Shown here one piece after another: positions 49,454 to 58,035 of a stretch of DNA of 64,000 bases. Both the position numbers and the translations under genes were made by a program. This DNA comes from Paracoccaceae bacterium. GTDB lineage: Bacteria; Pseudomonadota; Alphaproteobacteria; Rhodobacterales; Rhodobacteraceae. Position 1 is the stretch's first letter, and each line of letters opens with the position of its first letter. The stretch is taken from positions 1 to 64,000 of the forward strand of contig JAPUEK010000024.1 in assembly GCA_027492585.1 (NCBI GenBank). Direction: 5' to 3'. The notes under the pieces are model-generated. The model was not told the origin of the DNA and made no database searches. It worked only from the letters and a program-made list of their open reading frames with translations.

Positions 49454-49858
49454 TTACCTGATCCCGCACGGATCGCCGCACCGGACAACGGCCGGACACG
49501 ACCCTGCGGCGACGGTTTCCCGTCTCCGCATCTGCCCTGTCCGCCTTGCCAGCATCACCGATCACTCCAGACACATCCCGCCTCCGAACCGCAGGGAGGG
49601 GGTCATACGTTCCCGGATAGCGGGCCAATATGGTCAAAGCGCGGGGGGTTTGCGGCGATGAAAGGATGAATCCCGGCAGAAAGAAGGCAAATTCAACCCA
49701 TGATTTCAAAAATGAAACCAATGAGTTAAAGAAAGATACTTCGTTTCCTAAAGATAGACAAAAAGGCAAGACAATGGAAAAGGGGCCTTCGGGAAAAGGC
49801 CCCTTTCCGTTGCGATCCGGGAACGGCAGGCGGACCCGGTCCGCGCTGCATAACCGTA
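49454..49858. other. intergenic region between RTX-Hint 2 and 3
   Basis: About 400 bases with no supported gene. The stretch 49670-49775 is markedly AT-richer than its surroundings and probably holds the promoter of RTX-Hint 2. A terminator for RTX-Hint 3 lies at 49779-49806. Confidence 0.6.
49779..49806 (-). terminator. terminator of RTX-Hint 3
   Basis: 9-bp stem AAAGGGGCC / GGCCCCTTT with a 10-nt loop, flanked on both sides by T/A runs, so it can work in both directions. It is 53 bp after the stop codon. Confidence 0.8.
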
Positions 49859-52800
49859 TTATTTGACCAGAAGCCGCGCCTCGTGCCGCTTCAGGGTGCG
49901 CCGGGCGGCCTGATAATCCTCAAGCCCCGCTTCGGTCTTCAGCTCCGGGAAGAGCTCGAAGATCTCGCCGCGCTGCGCGTTGCCCATCCCCTTCAGCGTG
50001 TAATCGCCGGGCTGGAAGCTTTCGGTCCAGGCTCCGTTCGACAGCACGACCTCGTGGCGGTCGAACATGAAGTGGATATAGGTCGTCCCGAGCGAGTCGA
50101 CCGTCTGGATCCCCGCACCCGCCACCAGATGCTTGGCCGAGACCAGCACCTCATGCTCATCGAAGTAGAGCGCGGTACGATCGTTGGCGACCAGCAGGCG
50201 GTGATTCGGCGAAACCATCATGTCGCGTTCCGGCAGGCCGTTGCCAAGGCTGCCCTGACGGATCAGCACCGGCTTCAGATGCGGGTTGGCGGCCAGATCG
50301 TGCCAGCCGAGCTGTTTCTGCCCGGTCCAGCGGATTTCCTGGATGCCATTGTCGCGGGTGATGATCCGGTCGCCGGCCTTCAGCGTTTCCACCGGGACCT
50401 CGCCCTTCGGCGTCGCAATCAGCGTGCCGGGGGTGAAGCAGGGGATGACATTCTCGATGTTGCGGAAGGTCAGCGTGCCGGTGACATTGCCATCGTCGTC
50501 GAGGAAGTCGACGGTGCCGTTTTCCGGATTGTCATCGGCATAGTGGATCACCAGCGGGCCGGCGCCACTCAGATCAAGCGTGTCGTAGTCGTCGCCGCCC
50601 TCGTTGCCGTCGATGTAATCGCCGGCCCCGCCACCGATGAACAGGTCACGGTCATTGCCGCCGAAGAGCGTGTCCGCCCCCGCCCCGCCGATGATCGTGT
50701 CATTGCCGTCACCGCCGAAGATCACATCGTCGCCGATGCCGCCGTCGAGGGAGTCGGTTCCCGCACCGCCAAAGAGCGTGTCATCGCCTTCGGAGCCAAG
50801 CAGCGTGTCCTGGCCCGCCCCGCCAAAGAGCAGGTCGTCGTCGATGTTGCCGTCGAGATAGTCGTCACCGGCGCCACCGTAGAGCGTGTCGTCGTCATCC
50901 ATGCCGTAGATGGTGTCATTGCCATCGCCGCCATAGAGAAGATCGGTGCCGTTGTCGGGGCGAAGGTCGGTGGCATCGGGGATGTTGACCGCATCCGGCA
51001 CGCCGGGGCCGTAGCCGCCGTAGATCAGATCGTCGCCATCGCCGCCATAAACCTCGTCCGCGCCTTCGGCAGCGATGATCGTGTCATTGCCGCTGCCGCC
51101 ATGAACGGTGTCGTCGTCAAAACCGGCATCGACCGAGTCATTGCCATTGCCGCCGTAAACCAGGTCGGCATCATCGCCGGTCAGGATCGTGTCATTGCCA
51201 TTGCCGCCGTAAACGGTGTCGAGGTCGTTGAGCGGGTTGCTGTCGGCCGGGTAAAGCCCCGGATAACCGCGATCCGGCAGCGGCAGCGGACCGCCGCCCG
51301 AGGTGTCGATGTAATCGTCGCCATCGCCAGCCCGGACCGAGTCATTGCCGTTGCCGCCGAAGAGCGAGTCATTGCCGTCGCCACCCGATTGCAGCGTGTC
51401 GTCGCCGTCACCGCCGTAGAGCGTGTCGGAACCGGAGTCGCCATCAAGGGAGTCGTTGCCGTTGCCGCCGTAGATCAGGTCGTCGCCGAGACCGCCGCGC
51501 GCAGTATCATCGCCGTCGCCGGCATAGATGCGGTCATCATTCGGCCCGTCGCCGGGGATGAGCGCGTCATTGCCGTCCACCACGTCGCCATCCGGGTCGC
51601 CGGTGTAATGGCTGTCGATCACGTCATTGCCGGAAGTCCCGGTCACGATCCCGTCGCGGCCCGGCGTGGTCGGATTGACGGTGACGGTAAGGGTGCTGGT
51701 CGAGGTGCCGCCATGACCGTCGCTGACCTCGTAATTCACCACGGCCTCGCCGGTGAAACCGGGATTGGGGGTGAAGGTCAGCGAGCCGTCGGGGTTCACG
51801 GTGATCGAGCCATCCGCCGAAGTGGGCGTGCCGAGGATCGACAGCGGGTCGCCATCGACATCGGTGTCATTGGCCAGAACCGGCACCGTGACCGGCGTGC
51901 CGGCGGTGGTGGTCGCGGTATCGGGGTTCGCCACCGGGTCATCGTTCACCGGGTTGACGGTCACCGTCACCGTGGAGGTCGCCGTATGCCCCTGCGGATC
52001 GCGGATCGTATAGGTGATCGTGTCGGTGCCGTTGAAATTCTCATCCGGCGTGTAGTGCAGGGTGCCGTCGCCATTGATGGTGACAGTGCCATTGGGGGAG
52101 GTCGCGGTGGTCACGGTCAGCGGCCCGCCGTTCGGGTCGCTGTCATTGGTCAGCACGTCGATGGTGACGGGGGTGTCCTCATCGGTGGTGGCCGTGTCGG
52201 GATTGGCAACCGGATCGTCGTCGGGGGTCACGTTGTCAACCGTGTCGGAGAGGGTGAACTGATCCACCGTGCCGCCGAAATGCTGGTTGATGTCGTTGAG
52301 CTGTTCGGGGTTCGACAGGCTCTGGCCCGCACCCACGATCCAGGGCTGGTTGATGCCGATGGAGCCCTGGTCCATCGTCAGGGTGTTCGGCACGTCGGCG
52401 CTGTGATCGGCGCCGGTGGTGGTGTTGTTCACGACCAAAGCGCCGCCCGTGCCGCCCTGATCCCAGGAGTAGCTCAGGTTGATGCTGTCGCCCGGATGGG
52501 CAAAGCCCGGCGCGGTGCCGAAGGTCGTGGTGCCGCTCGGGGTCTCGTGGCTGACAACCACGGAGCCGTCGGCGAGAATGTCGATGTGATAGCCGCCTGC
52601 CGTCTGGCCCACGCTGTCCCGCGAGAGCACGGTCTGGGTGTGATCCAGCGGTGCATCGTTCAGCGTGAAGTTCAGCGTCAGCGTGCCGCGGTCCATCTGG
52701 AACGCCTCGCTGGGATAGATCTTGACCAGATCGTCCTGCCCGTCCAGCACCGCCTGCCCGCCCGAGGCCTCCGCCCCGTTGCGGTAAGTGCCGTTCTGCG

Positions 52801-52873
52801 CGCCATTGCCGAGCGCAGAGTCGAGCGCGGTGCTGTCGGTGTCGTTGAAGTCGTATTGCGCGATAATCGGCAT
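49859..52873 (-). CDS. RTX repeat protein with LamG-like head, cadherin-like repeats and Hint domain (RTX-Hint 3)
   Basis: 1004 aa. A concanavalin/LamG-like N-terminal module (about 1-215) is followed by two cadherin-like repeats of about 100 residues (PVANPDTATT), then RTX arrays (about 425-760) and a Hint_2 domain from Cys812 ([25 protein letters not shown]). The ATG at 52873 has GAGGGAAT upstream; a longer frame adds 40 poor residues. Likely a secreted adhesin. Same C-terminal unit as its two neighbours but more diverged. Confidence 0.88.
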   Translation of the reverse strand: MPIIAQYDFNDTDSTALDSALGNGAQNGTYRNGAEASGGQAVLDGQDDLVKIYPSEAFQMDRGTLTLNFTLNDAPLDHTQTVLSRDSVGQTAGGYHIDILADGSVVVSHETPSGTTTFGTAPGFAHPGDSINLSYSWDQGGTGGALVVNNTTTGADHSADVPNTLTMDQGSIGINQPWIVGAGQSLSNPEQLNDINQHFGGTVDQFTLSDTVDNVTPDDDPVANPDTATTDEDTPVTIDVLTNDSDPNGGPLTVTTATSPNGTVTINGDGTLHYTPDENFNGTDTITYTIRDPQGHTATSTVTVTVNPVNDDPVANPDTATTTAGTPVTVPVLANDTDVDGDPLSILGTPTSADGSITVNPDGSLTFTPNPGFTGEAVVNYEVSDGHGGTSTSTLTVTVNPTTPGRDGIVTGTSGNDVIDSHYTGDPDGDVVDGNDALIPGDGPNDDRIYAGDGDDTARGGLGDDLIYGGNGNDSLDGDSGSDTLYGGDGDDTLQSGGDGNDSLFGGNGNDSVRAGDGDDYIDTSGGGPLPLPDRGYPGLYPADSNPLNDLDTVYGGNGNDTILTGDDADLVYGGNGNDSVDAGFDDDTVHGGSGNDTIIAAEGADEVYGGDGDDLIYGGYGPGVPDAVNIPDATDLRPDNGTDLLYGGDGNDTIYGMDDDDTLYGGAGDDYLDGNIDDDLLFGGAGQDTLLGSEGDDTLFGGAGTDSLDGGIGDDVIFGGDGNDTIIGGAGADTLFGGNDRDLFIGGGAGDYIDGNEGGDDYDTLDLSGAGPLVIHYADDNPENGTVDFLDDDGNVTGTLTFRNIENVIPCFTPGTLIATPKGEVPVETLKAGDRIITRDNGIQEIRWTGQKQLGWHDLAANPHLKPVLIRQGSLGNGLPERDMMVSPNHRLLVANDRTALYFDEHEVLVSAKHLVAGAGIQTVDSLGTTYIHFMFDRHEVVLSNGAWTESFQPGDYTLKGMGNAQRGEIFELFPELKTEAGLEDYQAARRTLKRHEARLLVK

Positions 52874-53682
52874 TTCTATTCCCTCGTTCCTGCAAGGGCG
52901 CCGTCGGGCAACCCATCCGATCCCAGTTCCCGCGCCGCCCTTCCGGACGACCTCGGATCGGCGCCTACCGGATGACCCCGGCCCTTGCGCCATGACTGCC
53001 GATCACATGAGTTGTCGGAAAAAACACGATCGCCTCGGGAAAAGACCCGGCACAGTCCGAAATCGCGGAAAGTGAAACCGGATCGCAGAAATCCGGTCAG
53101 ACGGCAGCATTCCTTCACAACCTGCGCGCATTTCAGCGCGCCACCACTCACAGACCGCCCCCACGGCCAACTCGTCTTCCCAGAAAGACCATTCTTGATT
53201 ACCGCCCGTTAAGCGTTCCGGGAAGGGGAAAAAGCCGGAATTGCGGCCCCGCCTTGTCCGTCCTCGGGTCAAATTCCAGCGAGTTTGGAAGGACTTGCGC
53301 CACCCAAGGTTGAACCGGGTTTCCGCGGCGGAAACGACATCTCTGAGAAGTTCCGGGCAACCATTTGCAGACGCAGGGGATTCCGGAACTGCGAAAATTC
53401 GGGTGCGCCGGGATTGTTCTTCAGACAGAAACAGAGATTCGCATCATAGCCCCGTTAACAATAAGGCAATTTTGCGTCCTGATTTTGTGCAGGGCGATTT
53501 TCCGCTGTTGCCGGGACAGCGCCAATTCTTCGAGTTAACCATGATCTGTTCAGGACAAGGCGCTGTTAACCTTAAGAAAGACCGAATCACCCGGATCGCA
53601 CTGACCACCGCAAAAGCGCGGAAACCCCATCATGGGGAACCTTTTCCTTAGGGCTGAACGGACCAACAGAGCTGCGAAAGGC
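52874..53682. other. long non-coding stretch upstream of RTX-Hint 3
   Basis: About 800 bases to the tRNA. Open frames here are Arg-rich and show no family features. The part 53420-53590 is AT-richer, with several TTAAC motifs, and could carry promoters. I see no further RNA gene. Confidence 0.5.
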
Positions 53683-53766
53683 TGGTACGGGTGGTCGGAC
53701 TCGAACCGACACTCCTTGCGGAAACAGAGTTTGAGTCTGTCGCGTCTACCATTCCGCCACACCCGC
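53683..53766 (-). tRNA. tRNA-Leu (anticodon CAA)
   Basis: 84 nt including an encoded CCA. The acceptor stem pairs GCGGGTG with CACCCGT (one G.U); the anticodon loop is CTCAAAC between CAGA and TCTG, giving CAA, which reads UUG. A class II variable arm TTTCCGCAAGGAGT and the T loop GGTTCGAGTCC are present. No directly repeated 3' end of this tRNA was found nearby. Confidence 0.96.
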
Positions 53767-53924
53767 CTGCGTCGGCGCTTTCCCGGTAGGATCGGCAGAG
53801 GCCGACCGAAAGCGCCGGGCCACCCGAAAGCGGCACAGGCGGGGTTTAGCCGCCCCGCCCGCCCCCGTCAACTTTGGTCATCACCTTTACAACCGACATT
53901 CAGGCCGGGGGTCGCGCTCCTCCC

Positions 53925-53995
53925 CCTCATTTTCTGTCGGAAAATCTCCTGCGGGGAGGTCCGCCTCCGGGGCTTGCCGGAGGCGCCATGCGCGC
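53925..53995 (-). repeat. AAATATCC-family repeat downstream of the ypfJ-type gene
   Basis: CATTTTCTGTCGGAAAATCTCCTGCGGG followed by a 9-bp stem CGCCTCCGG / CCGGAGGCG (53972-53995). The CATTTTCyGTCGGAAAAT head is shared with the copy at 57848. Confidence 0.72.
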
Positions 53996-54025
53996 CGAGG
54001 ACCGGCGCCCCGGCATCACCGCCGG

Positions 54026-54889
54026 TCAGAGGCTGCGCGCGGCGAAGGTGTCGCAACTGTCCATGCGGCCGGATTTGAGGCCCTTCAGGAACCAGTTGGT
54101 CCGCTGCTCCGAGGTGCCATGGGTAAAGGTATGGGGCATCGGCACGCGGCCGGCATTGCGTTGCAGCGTATCGTCGCCGATCTGGTGGGCGGCGTTCAGC
54201 GCCTCCTCGAAATCGCCGCGCTCGATGGCGCCGATCTGGCCCTGCACCGCCTTGGCCCAGACGCCGGAGAGGCAATCGGCCTGCAATTCGATCCGCACCG
54301 AAATCTCGTTGCTTTCCTCTTCGCTGACGCGGGAGCGGACCTCATTGGCCTTGCCGAGGATGCCGAGTTCGTCCTGGACATGGTGGGCGACCTCATGGGC
54401 GACGACATAGGCCATGGCGAAATCTCCCCCGGCACCCAGTTCCTTCTCCATCGTGGTGAAGAAATCGGTGTCGAGATAGACCTTCTTGTCGCCGGGGCAG
54501 TAGAACGGCCCGGTCGCCCCCGAGGCGCTGCCGCAGGGCGAAGACGTCACCCCCTTGTACAGCACCAGCGTCACCGGGTTGTATTTGCGGTTGAGCTGGT
54601 CGCGGAAGGTCTTTGTCCAGACCTCTTCGGTGTAGCCGAGCACCACCGAGACGAATTCGCCCGCCTGCTTGTCGGCCGGCGTCAGCTCCTGCGCCGTGCC
54701 GGACGCCGTCGTGCCGCCCATGTCGGTGCCGTTCAGAAGCTGCGCGGGATCGACGCCGAGCAGCATGGCGATCACCACCACCGCCACGAGGCCGAGCCCG
54801 CCGGCACCTCCGGCCCGCACGGCGCCGCCCCTGCCGGAGGTGCGCCGGTCTTCGATATTGTTGCTGCCCCGCCGACCGCGCCATTCCAT
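54026..54889 (-). CDS. neutral zinc metallopeptidase, YpfJ family
   Basis: 287 aa. One N-terminal membrane anchor (about 28-46, GLGLVAVVVIAMLLG) is followed by a periplasmic domain with the zinc motif HEVAHHVQ and the downstream ligand region ELQADCLSGVWA. PFYCPGDKKVYLD is a family block. The physiological substrate is unknown. ATG at 54889 gives MEWRGRRGSNNIEDRR, the family opening. Confidence 0.93.
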   Translation of the reverse strand: MEWRGRRGSNNIEDRRTSGRGGAVRAGGAGGLGLVAVVVIAMLLGVDPAQLLNGTDMGGTTASGTAQELTPADKQAGEFVSVVLGYTEEVWTKTFRDQLNRKYNPVTLVLYKGVTSSPCGSASGATGPFYCPGDKKVYLDTDFFTTMEKELGAGGDFAMAYVVAHEVAHHVQDELGILGKANEVRSRVSEEESNEISVRIELQADCLSGVWAKAVQGQIGAIERGDFEEALNAAHQIGDDTLQRNAGRVPMPHTFTHGTSEQRTNWFLKGLKSGRMDSCDTFAARSL

Positions 54890-55058
54890 GGCATCACCTC
54901 TTCATATACCTTGCATGAAGCATATCGACCCCTGCCCCCGATGCAATCGCCAACCCGCCTGCCGCAGCTCCTCCCCCTGTCACATGACCGCCGCCTCGGC
55001 CTGTCATGCTTGACCTCGCGCCCCGATCAGGGCCAATGGGGGCAAACAAGGGGGCAAG

Positions 55059-55646
55059 ATGTTTCGCAGGCTGTACGACTGGACCTTGCGTTGGGCGGGC
55101 TCACCCCATGCCGAGAAGGCGATGGGGGTGGTTTCGGTCGTGGAAAGCTCGGTCTTTCCGATCCCGGCGGATGTGCTCTTCATCCCGATGTGCCTGGCCC
55201 GGCCCGAAAAGGCGATGCGCTATGCGTTGATCGCCACGATCACCTCGGTGATCGGCGGGGTGATCGGCTGGATGATCGGACATTACGCCTTCGACCTCCT
55301 CGCCCGGCCGATGCTGGACTTCTACGGCAAGATGGCCGCTTTCGAGGAGGTGAAGGCCCAGACCGGCGACGGGATGATCCTGCTGTTGCTCGTCACCTCG
55401 GGGTTTTCGCACCTGCCGCCGATGAAGGTGGTCACGATTCTGTCAGGCCTCGTGTCATTCGACCTGAAATGGTTCATCCTGTCGGCGATCCTGGCCCGCG
55501 GCGGGCGGTTCTATCTGCTGGCCTGGCTGCTGCGCCGCTATGGCGTGGCCATGGCGGAATTCGTGGAACGCCGCTTTGCCTGGGTTGCCGGGGCAATCGT
55601 GGTTCTGTGCCTGGCTGCCTGGGCCGTGCTGAGGTTTTGGACCTGA
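55059..55646 (+). CDS. YqaA-like (DedA superfamily) membrane protein
   Basis: 195 aa with about four to five membrane spans. VVSVVESSVFPIPADVLFIPMCLARP and a central GFSHLPPMKVVTILSGLV are typical of the SNARE-associated/YqaA group, which resembles DedA flippase-like proteins. It precedes dsbB by 42 bp in the same direction, so they may be co-transcribed. Transport role is inferred from the superfamily only. Confidence 0.87.
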   Translation: MFRRLYDWTLRWAGSPHAEKAMGVVSVVESSVFPIPADVLFIPMCLARPEKAMRYALIATITSVIGGVIGWMIGHYAFDLLARPMLDFYGKMAAFEEVKAQTGDGMILLLLVTSGFSHLPPMKVVTILSGLVSFDLKWFILSAILARGGRFYLLAWLLRRYGVAMAEFVERRFAWVAGAIVVLCLAAWAVLRFWT

Positions 55647-55688
55647 ACGTTGAGCCCGATCCCGGATCGGGCCGGAAATGAGGAAGAA

Positions 55689-56150
55689 ATGACGCGGAAT
55701 GTCCTGATCCTGCTGGCGACCGCCGGTTCGGTGGCGCTGTTGGCGGGGGCTTTTGCCTTTCAGTATATCGGCGGGCTGCTGCCGTGCGTGCTCTGCCTCT
55801 GGCAACGCTGGCCCCATGCCCTGGCCATCGTTCTGGGGATCGCGGGGATGAAGATCGGCGGGCGGGTGCTGCCGCTTCTGGGGGCGCTCGCGCTTCTGGC
55901 GACGGCGGGGATCGGGGCCTTCCATGTCGGCGTCGAGCAGGGCTGGTGGGAGGGTCTTGCCTCCTGCACGGTCAATTCGATGGCCGGGGTCAGCGCCGCT
56001 GACCTGCTCAATACCGATATCCAGGTCGGCGGGCCGGTGCGCTGCGATGCGATCGCCTGGCAGTTCGGCGGGGTGTCGATGGCGGGGTGGAATACGGTGA
56101 TCTCGCTGTTCCTCGCCGCGATCTGGCTGCGCGCGGCGCGGCGGAGCTGA
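55689..56150 (+). CDS. dsbB: disulfide bond formation protein DsbB
   Basis: 153 aa with four membrane spans. The first redox pair is in LLPCVLCLWQRWPH, the second periplasmic pair in ASCTVNSM and VRCDAIAW. DsbB reoxidises DsbA and passes electrons to quinone. AGGAAG lies two to three bases before the ATG at 55689. It follows the yqaA-like gene, and a repeat separates it from the converging dgt gene. Confidence 0.93.
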   Translation: MTRNVLILLATAGSVALLAGAFAFQYIGGLLPCVLCLWQRWPHALAIVLGIAGMKIGGRVLPLLGALALLATAGIGAFHVGVEQGWWEGLASCTVNSMAGVSAADLLNTDIQVGGPVRCDAIAWQFGGVSMAGWNTVISLFLAAIWLRAARRS

Positions 56151-56219
56151 GGCGGAGGGGGGCTGTCCGCCCCCCGCCTGCGGCTCCCCCCGAGGATATT
56201 TCCGAAGAGAAGAAGATCA
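56151..56219 (-). repeat. AAATATCC-family repeat joined to the dgt stop codon
   Basis: Near-identical inverted copy of 40614-40680: on the minus strand the dgt stop TGA is followed by TCTTCTTCTCTTCGGAAATA and a GGGGGGC / GCCCCCC hairpin. It lies between the converging dsbB and dgt genes. Confidence 0.82.
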
Positions 56220-57380
56220 GCCGAGGAGCCGCTGGCCTTCCTGCAGGGCGAAGCGGTCGGTCATGCCCGAGACGTAATCGGCGGTCATGCGCGCGAGATC
56301 GGTTTCGCTTTTCGCCCGCGCGATGTCGGCCTGCCATTCGGCGGGCAGCAGTTCCGGCCGGGCGAGGAAGAGCGGGAAGAGCCCGTCCAGCACCTCCGTC
56401 ACGCGCGCGCGTTCGGCCATGACCGAGGGCGCGCGATACATGCGGTGAAAGAGGAAGGCGCGGATCGCCTTCAACTCCTGATAGAGCGGCTTGGAAAAGC
56501 GGATCACCGTGGTTCCCATGGCGCGGATCTCCTCCACCGATTTCGGCTGGGCGGCGGAGAGGCGGTTCTGGGCGACGGCGATCACATCCTCCACCATGCG
56601 GCCGAAGACCCGGCGCAGCGCCTCATGGCGGCGGCGCATCTTTTCGAGACCGGGATGGAGGCGGTCCACCTCCTCGAAGGCGGGGCCGGTGACGGGAAGC
56701 TCCATCAGATCGGCCTCGGAGAAGAGACCGGAGCGCAGCCCGTCATGCAGATCATGGTGGGAGTAGGCCACGTCATCGGCGATGGCTGCGACCTGGGCCT
56801 CGGCGCTCGCATGGGTGTCGAGTTCCAGATCCCATTCGGCATTCACCTCGGCCAGGGCATAGGGCAAGGGGCCGTCATGTTTCCTGTCGGCATTGGGGCC
56901 GATCACCGGGCCATTGTGCTTGGCGATGCCTTCGAGCGATTCCCAGGTCAGGTTCAGCCCGTCGAAATCGGCATAGTGCCGCTCCAGCCGGGTGACGATC
57001 CGCAGGGCCTGGGCGTTGTGGTCGAAACCGCCATAGGGCGCCATCAGCCGTTCGAGCGCGTCCTCCCCGGTATGGCCGAAGGGCGTGTGGCCGAGATCAT
57101 GGGCAAGGGCGATGCATTCGGCCAGATCGGTGTTGAGCCCGAGGACCCCCGAGATCGTGCGTGCCACCTGCGCCACCTCGATCGAATGGGTCAGCCGGGT
57201 ACGGTAGTAATCGCCCTCATGCTCCACGAAAACCTGCGTCTTGTGCTTCAGCCGCCGGAAGGCGGAGGAATGGATGATCCGGTCCCGGTCGCGTTGGAAG
57301 GGCGAGCGGAACGAGGACATCTGTTCGGGATGCAGCCGTCCACGCGACTGGTCGGGCTGGCAGGCGAAAGGGGCGAGCAT
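56217..57380 (-). CDS. dgt: deoxyguanosinetriphosphate triphosphohydrolase-like protein
   Basis: 387 aa. HD-domain phosphohydrolase of the dNTPase family: RLTHSIEVAQVARTI, then the HD pair in LAHDLGHTPFGHTGE, and DDVAYSHHDLHDG. It cleaves dNTPs to nucleoside and triphosphate. The start MLAPFACQPD is chosen because the longer frame crosses into the divergent Fe-S gene; the two are 75 bp apart. Confidence 0.93.
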   Translation of the reverse strand: MLAPFACQPDQSRGRLHPEQMSSFRSPFQRDRDRIIHSSAFRRLKHKTQVFVEHEGDYYRTRLTHSIEVAQVARTISGVLGLNTDLAECIALAHDLGHTPFGHTGEDALERLMAPYGGFDHNAQALRIVTRLERHYADFDGLNLTWESLEGIAKHNGPVIGPNADRKHDGPLPYALAEVNAEWDLELDTHASAEAQVAAIADDVAYSHHDLHDGLRSGLFSEADLMELPVTGPAFEEVDRLHPGLEKMRRRHEALRRVFGRMVEDVIAVAQNRLSAAQPKSVEEIRAMGTTVIRFSKPLYQELKAIRAFLFHRMYRAPSVMAERARVTEVLDGLFPLFLARPELLPAEWQADIARAKSETDLARMTADYVSGMTDRFALQEGQRLLG

Positions 57381-57455
57381 GGGGTTCTGCCGTTCTTGTT
57401 GAAGTCTTTGCTTCCCCCTATATTCACCCAGAACCCCGAAGGATAGGGAAATGCC

Positions 57456-57803
57456 ATGGAACTGACCCTGCCCGCCGATGCCCATCACCCGCGCGTCACC
57501 GACCGCGCCTTTGCGCGGCTTGCCGAGATTGCCGAACTGACCGGAGAGGCGCGCGCCCTGCGCGTGGCGGTGGAGGGCGGCGGCTGTTCGGGCTTTCAGT
57601 ACGACATCCGGCTTGACGAGCCTGCGGGCGACGATCTGGTGCTGGAAAAGGACGGGCAGCGGGTGGCGGTCGATCCGGTCTCCTTGCCCTTCCTGCAAGA
57701 TGCGGTGATCGACTTCACCGAAGAGCTGATCGGCGCGCGCTTCGTGATCGAGAACCCCAATGCCGCCTCCTCCTGCGGCTGCGGTACGAGCTTTTCGATC
57801 TGA
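57456..57803 (+). CDS. erpA: A-type iron-sulfur cluster carrier (ErpA/IscA family)
   Basis: 115 aa. The three cluster-binding cysteines are in EGGGCSGFQYDI and SSCGCGTSF, the standard CX~64CXC layout. It carries [2Fe-2S] or [4Fe-4S] clusters to apo-proteins. The assignment to ErpA rather than IscA is tentative. Divergent from dgt; followed by an AAATATCC-family repeat. Confidence 0.9.
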   Translation: MELTLPADAHHPRVTDRAFARLAEIAELTGEARALRVAVEGGGCSGFQYDIRLDEPAGDDLVLEKDGQRVAVDPVSLPFLQDAVIDFTEELIGARFVIENPNAASSCGCGTSFSI

Positions 57804-57847
57804 GGCTGAGGGGCGGGAAACCGCCCCCGTCCTGCGGAGCCCTCCAC

Positions 57848-57910
57848 CATTTTCCGTCGGAAAATATCCTGCGGGTTTGCCTCCGGTTCGAGGGGCCGGT
57901 GGCAGGACGG
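57848..57910 (+). repeat. AAATATCC-family repeat downstream of the Fe-S carrier gene
   Basis: CATTTTCCGTCGGAAAATATCCTGCGGG; its first part is a 17-nt palindrome (57849-57865). The head matches the copy at 53929. The hairpin half is less regular here (GCCTCCGG...). Confidence 0.68.
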
Positions 57911-58035
57911 AGGGGGGCGCCCCCCTTCGGGACGTGCCAAGGAAGCAGCACGCTCCAGGTGTAGGTCCCTCCCCACACTTTACAGTCGCCTTTCGCGCGA
58001 AACGCCCTAGTCTCCTGCCCGGCAGGGAGGCGCGT

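Noticed and set aside
41397-49669. Two very long plus-strand frames (over 1200 aa) opposite the RTX genes, rich in IAxVAVQRVIA repeats
   Set aside because: They mirror the 27-bp RTX repeats on the other strand; the low-complexity sequence follows from the repeat, not from a gene.
41370-52873. CRISPR-like or minisatellite array in the RTX block
   Set aside because: The 27-bp periodicity keeps the reading frame and encodes calcium-binding nonapeptides; there are no spacers.
53241-53651. 136-aa plus-strand frame upstream of the tRNA
   Set aside because: No start signal or family features, and AT-rich parts have codon use unlike the neighbours.
53683-53766. tRNA-Leu as the attachment site of an island carrying the RTX genes
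   Set aside because: No repeated tRNA 3' end, integrase or shift in base composition was seen on the RTX side.
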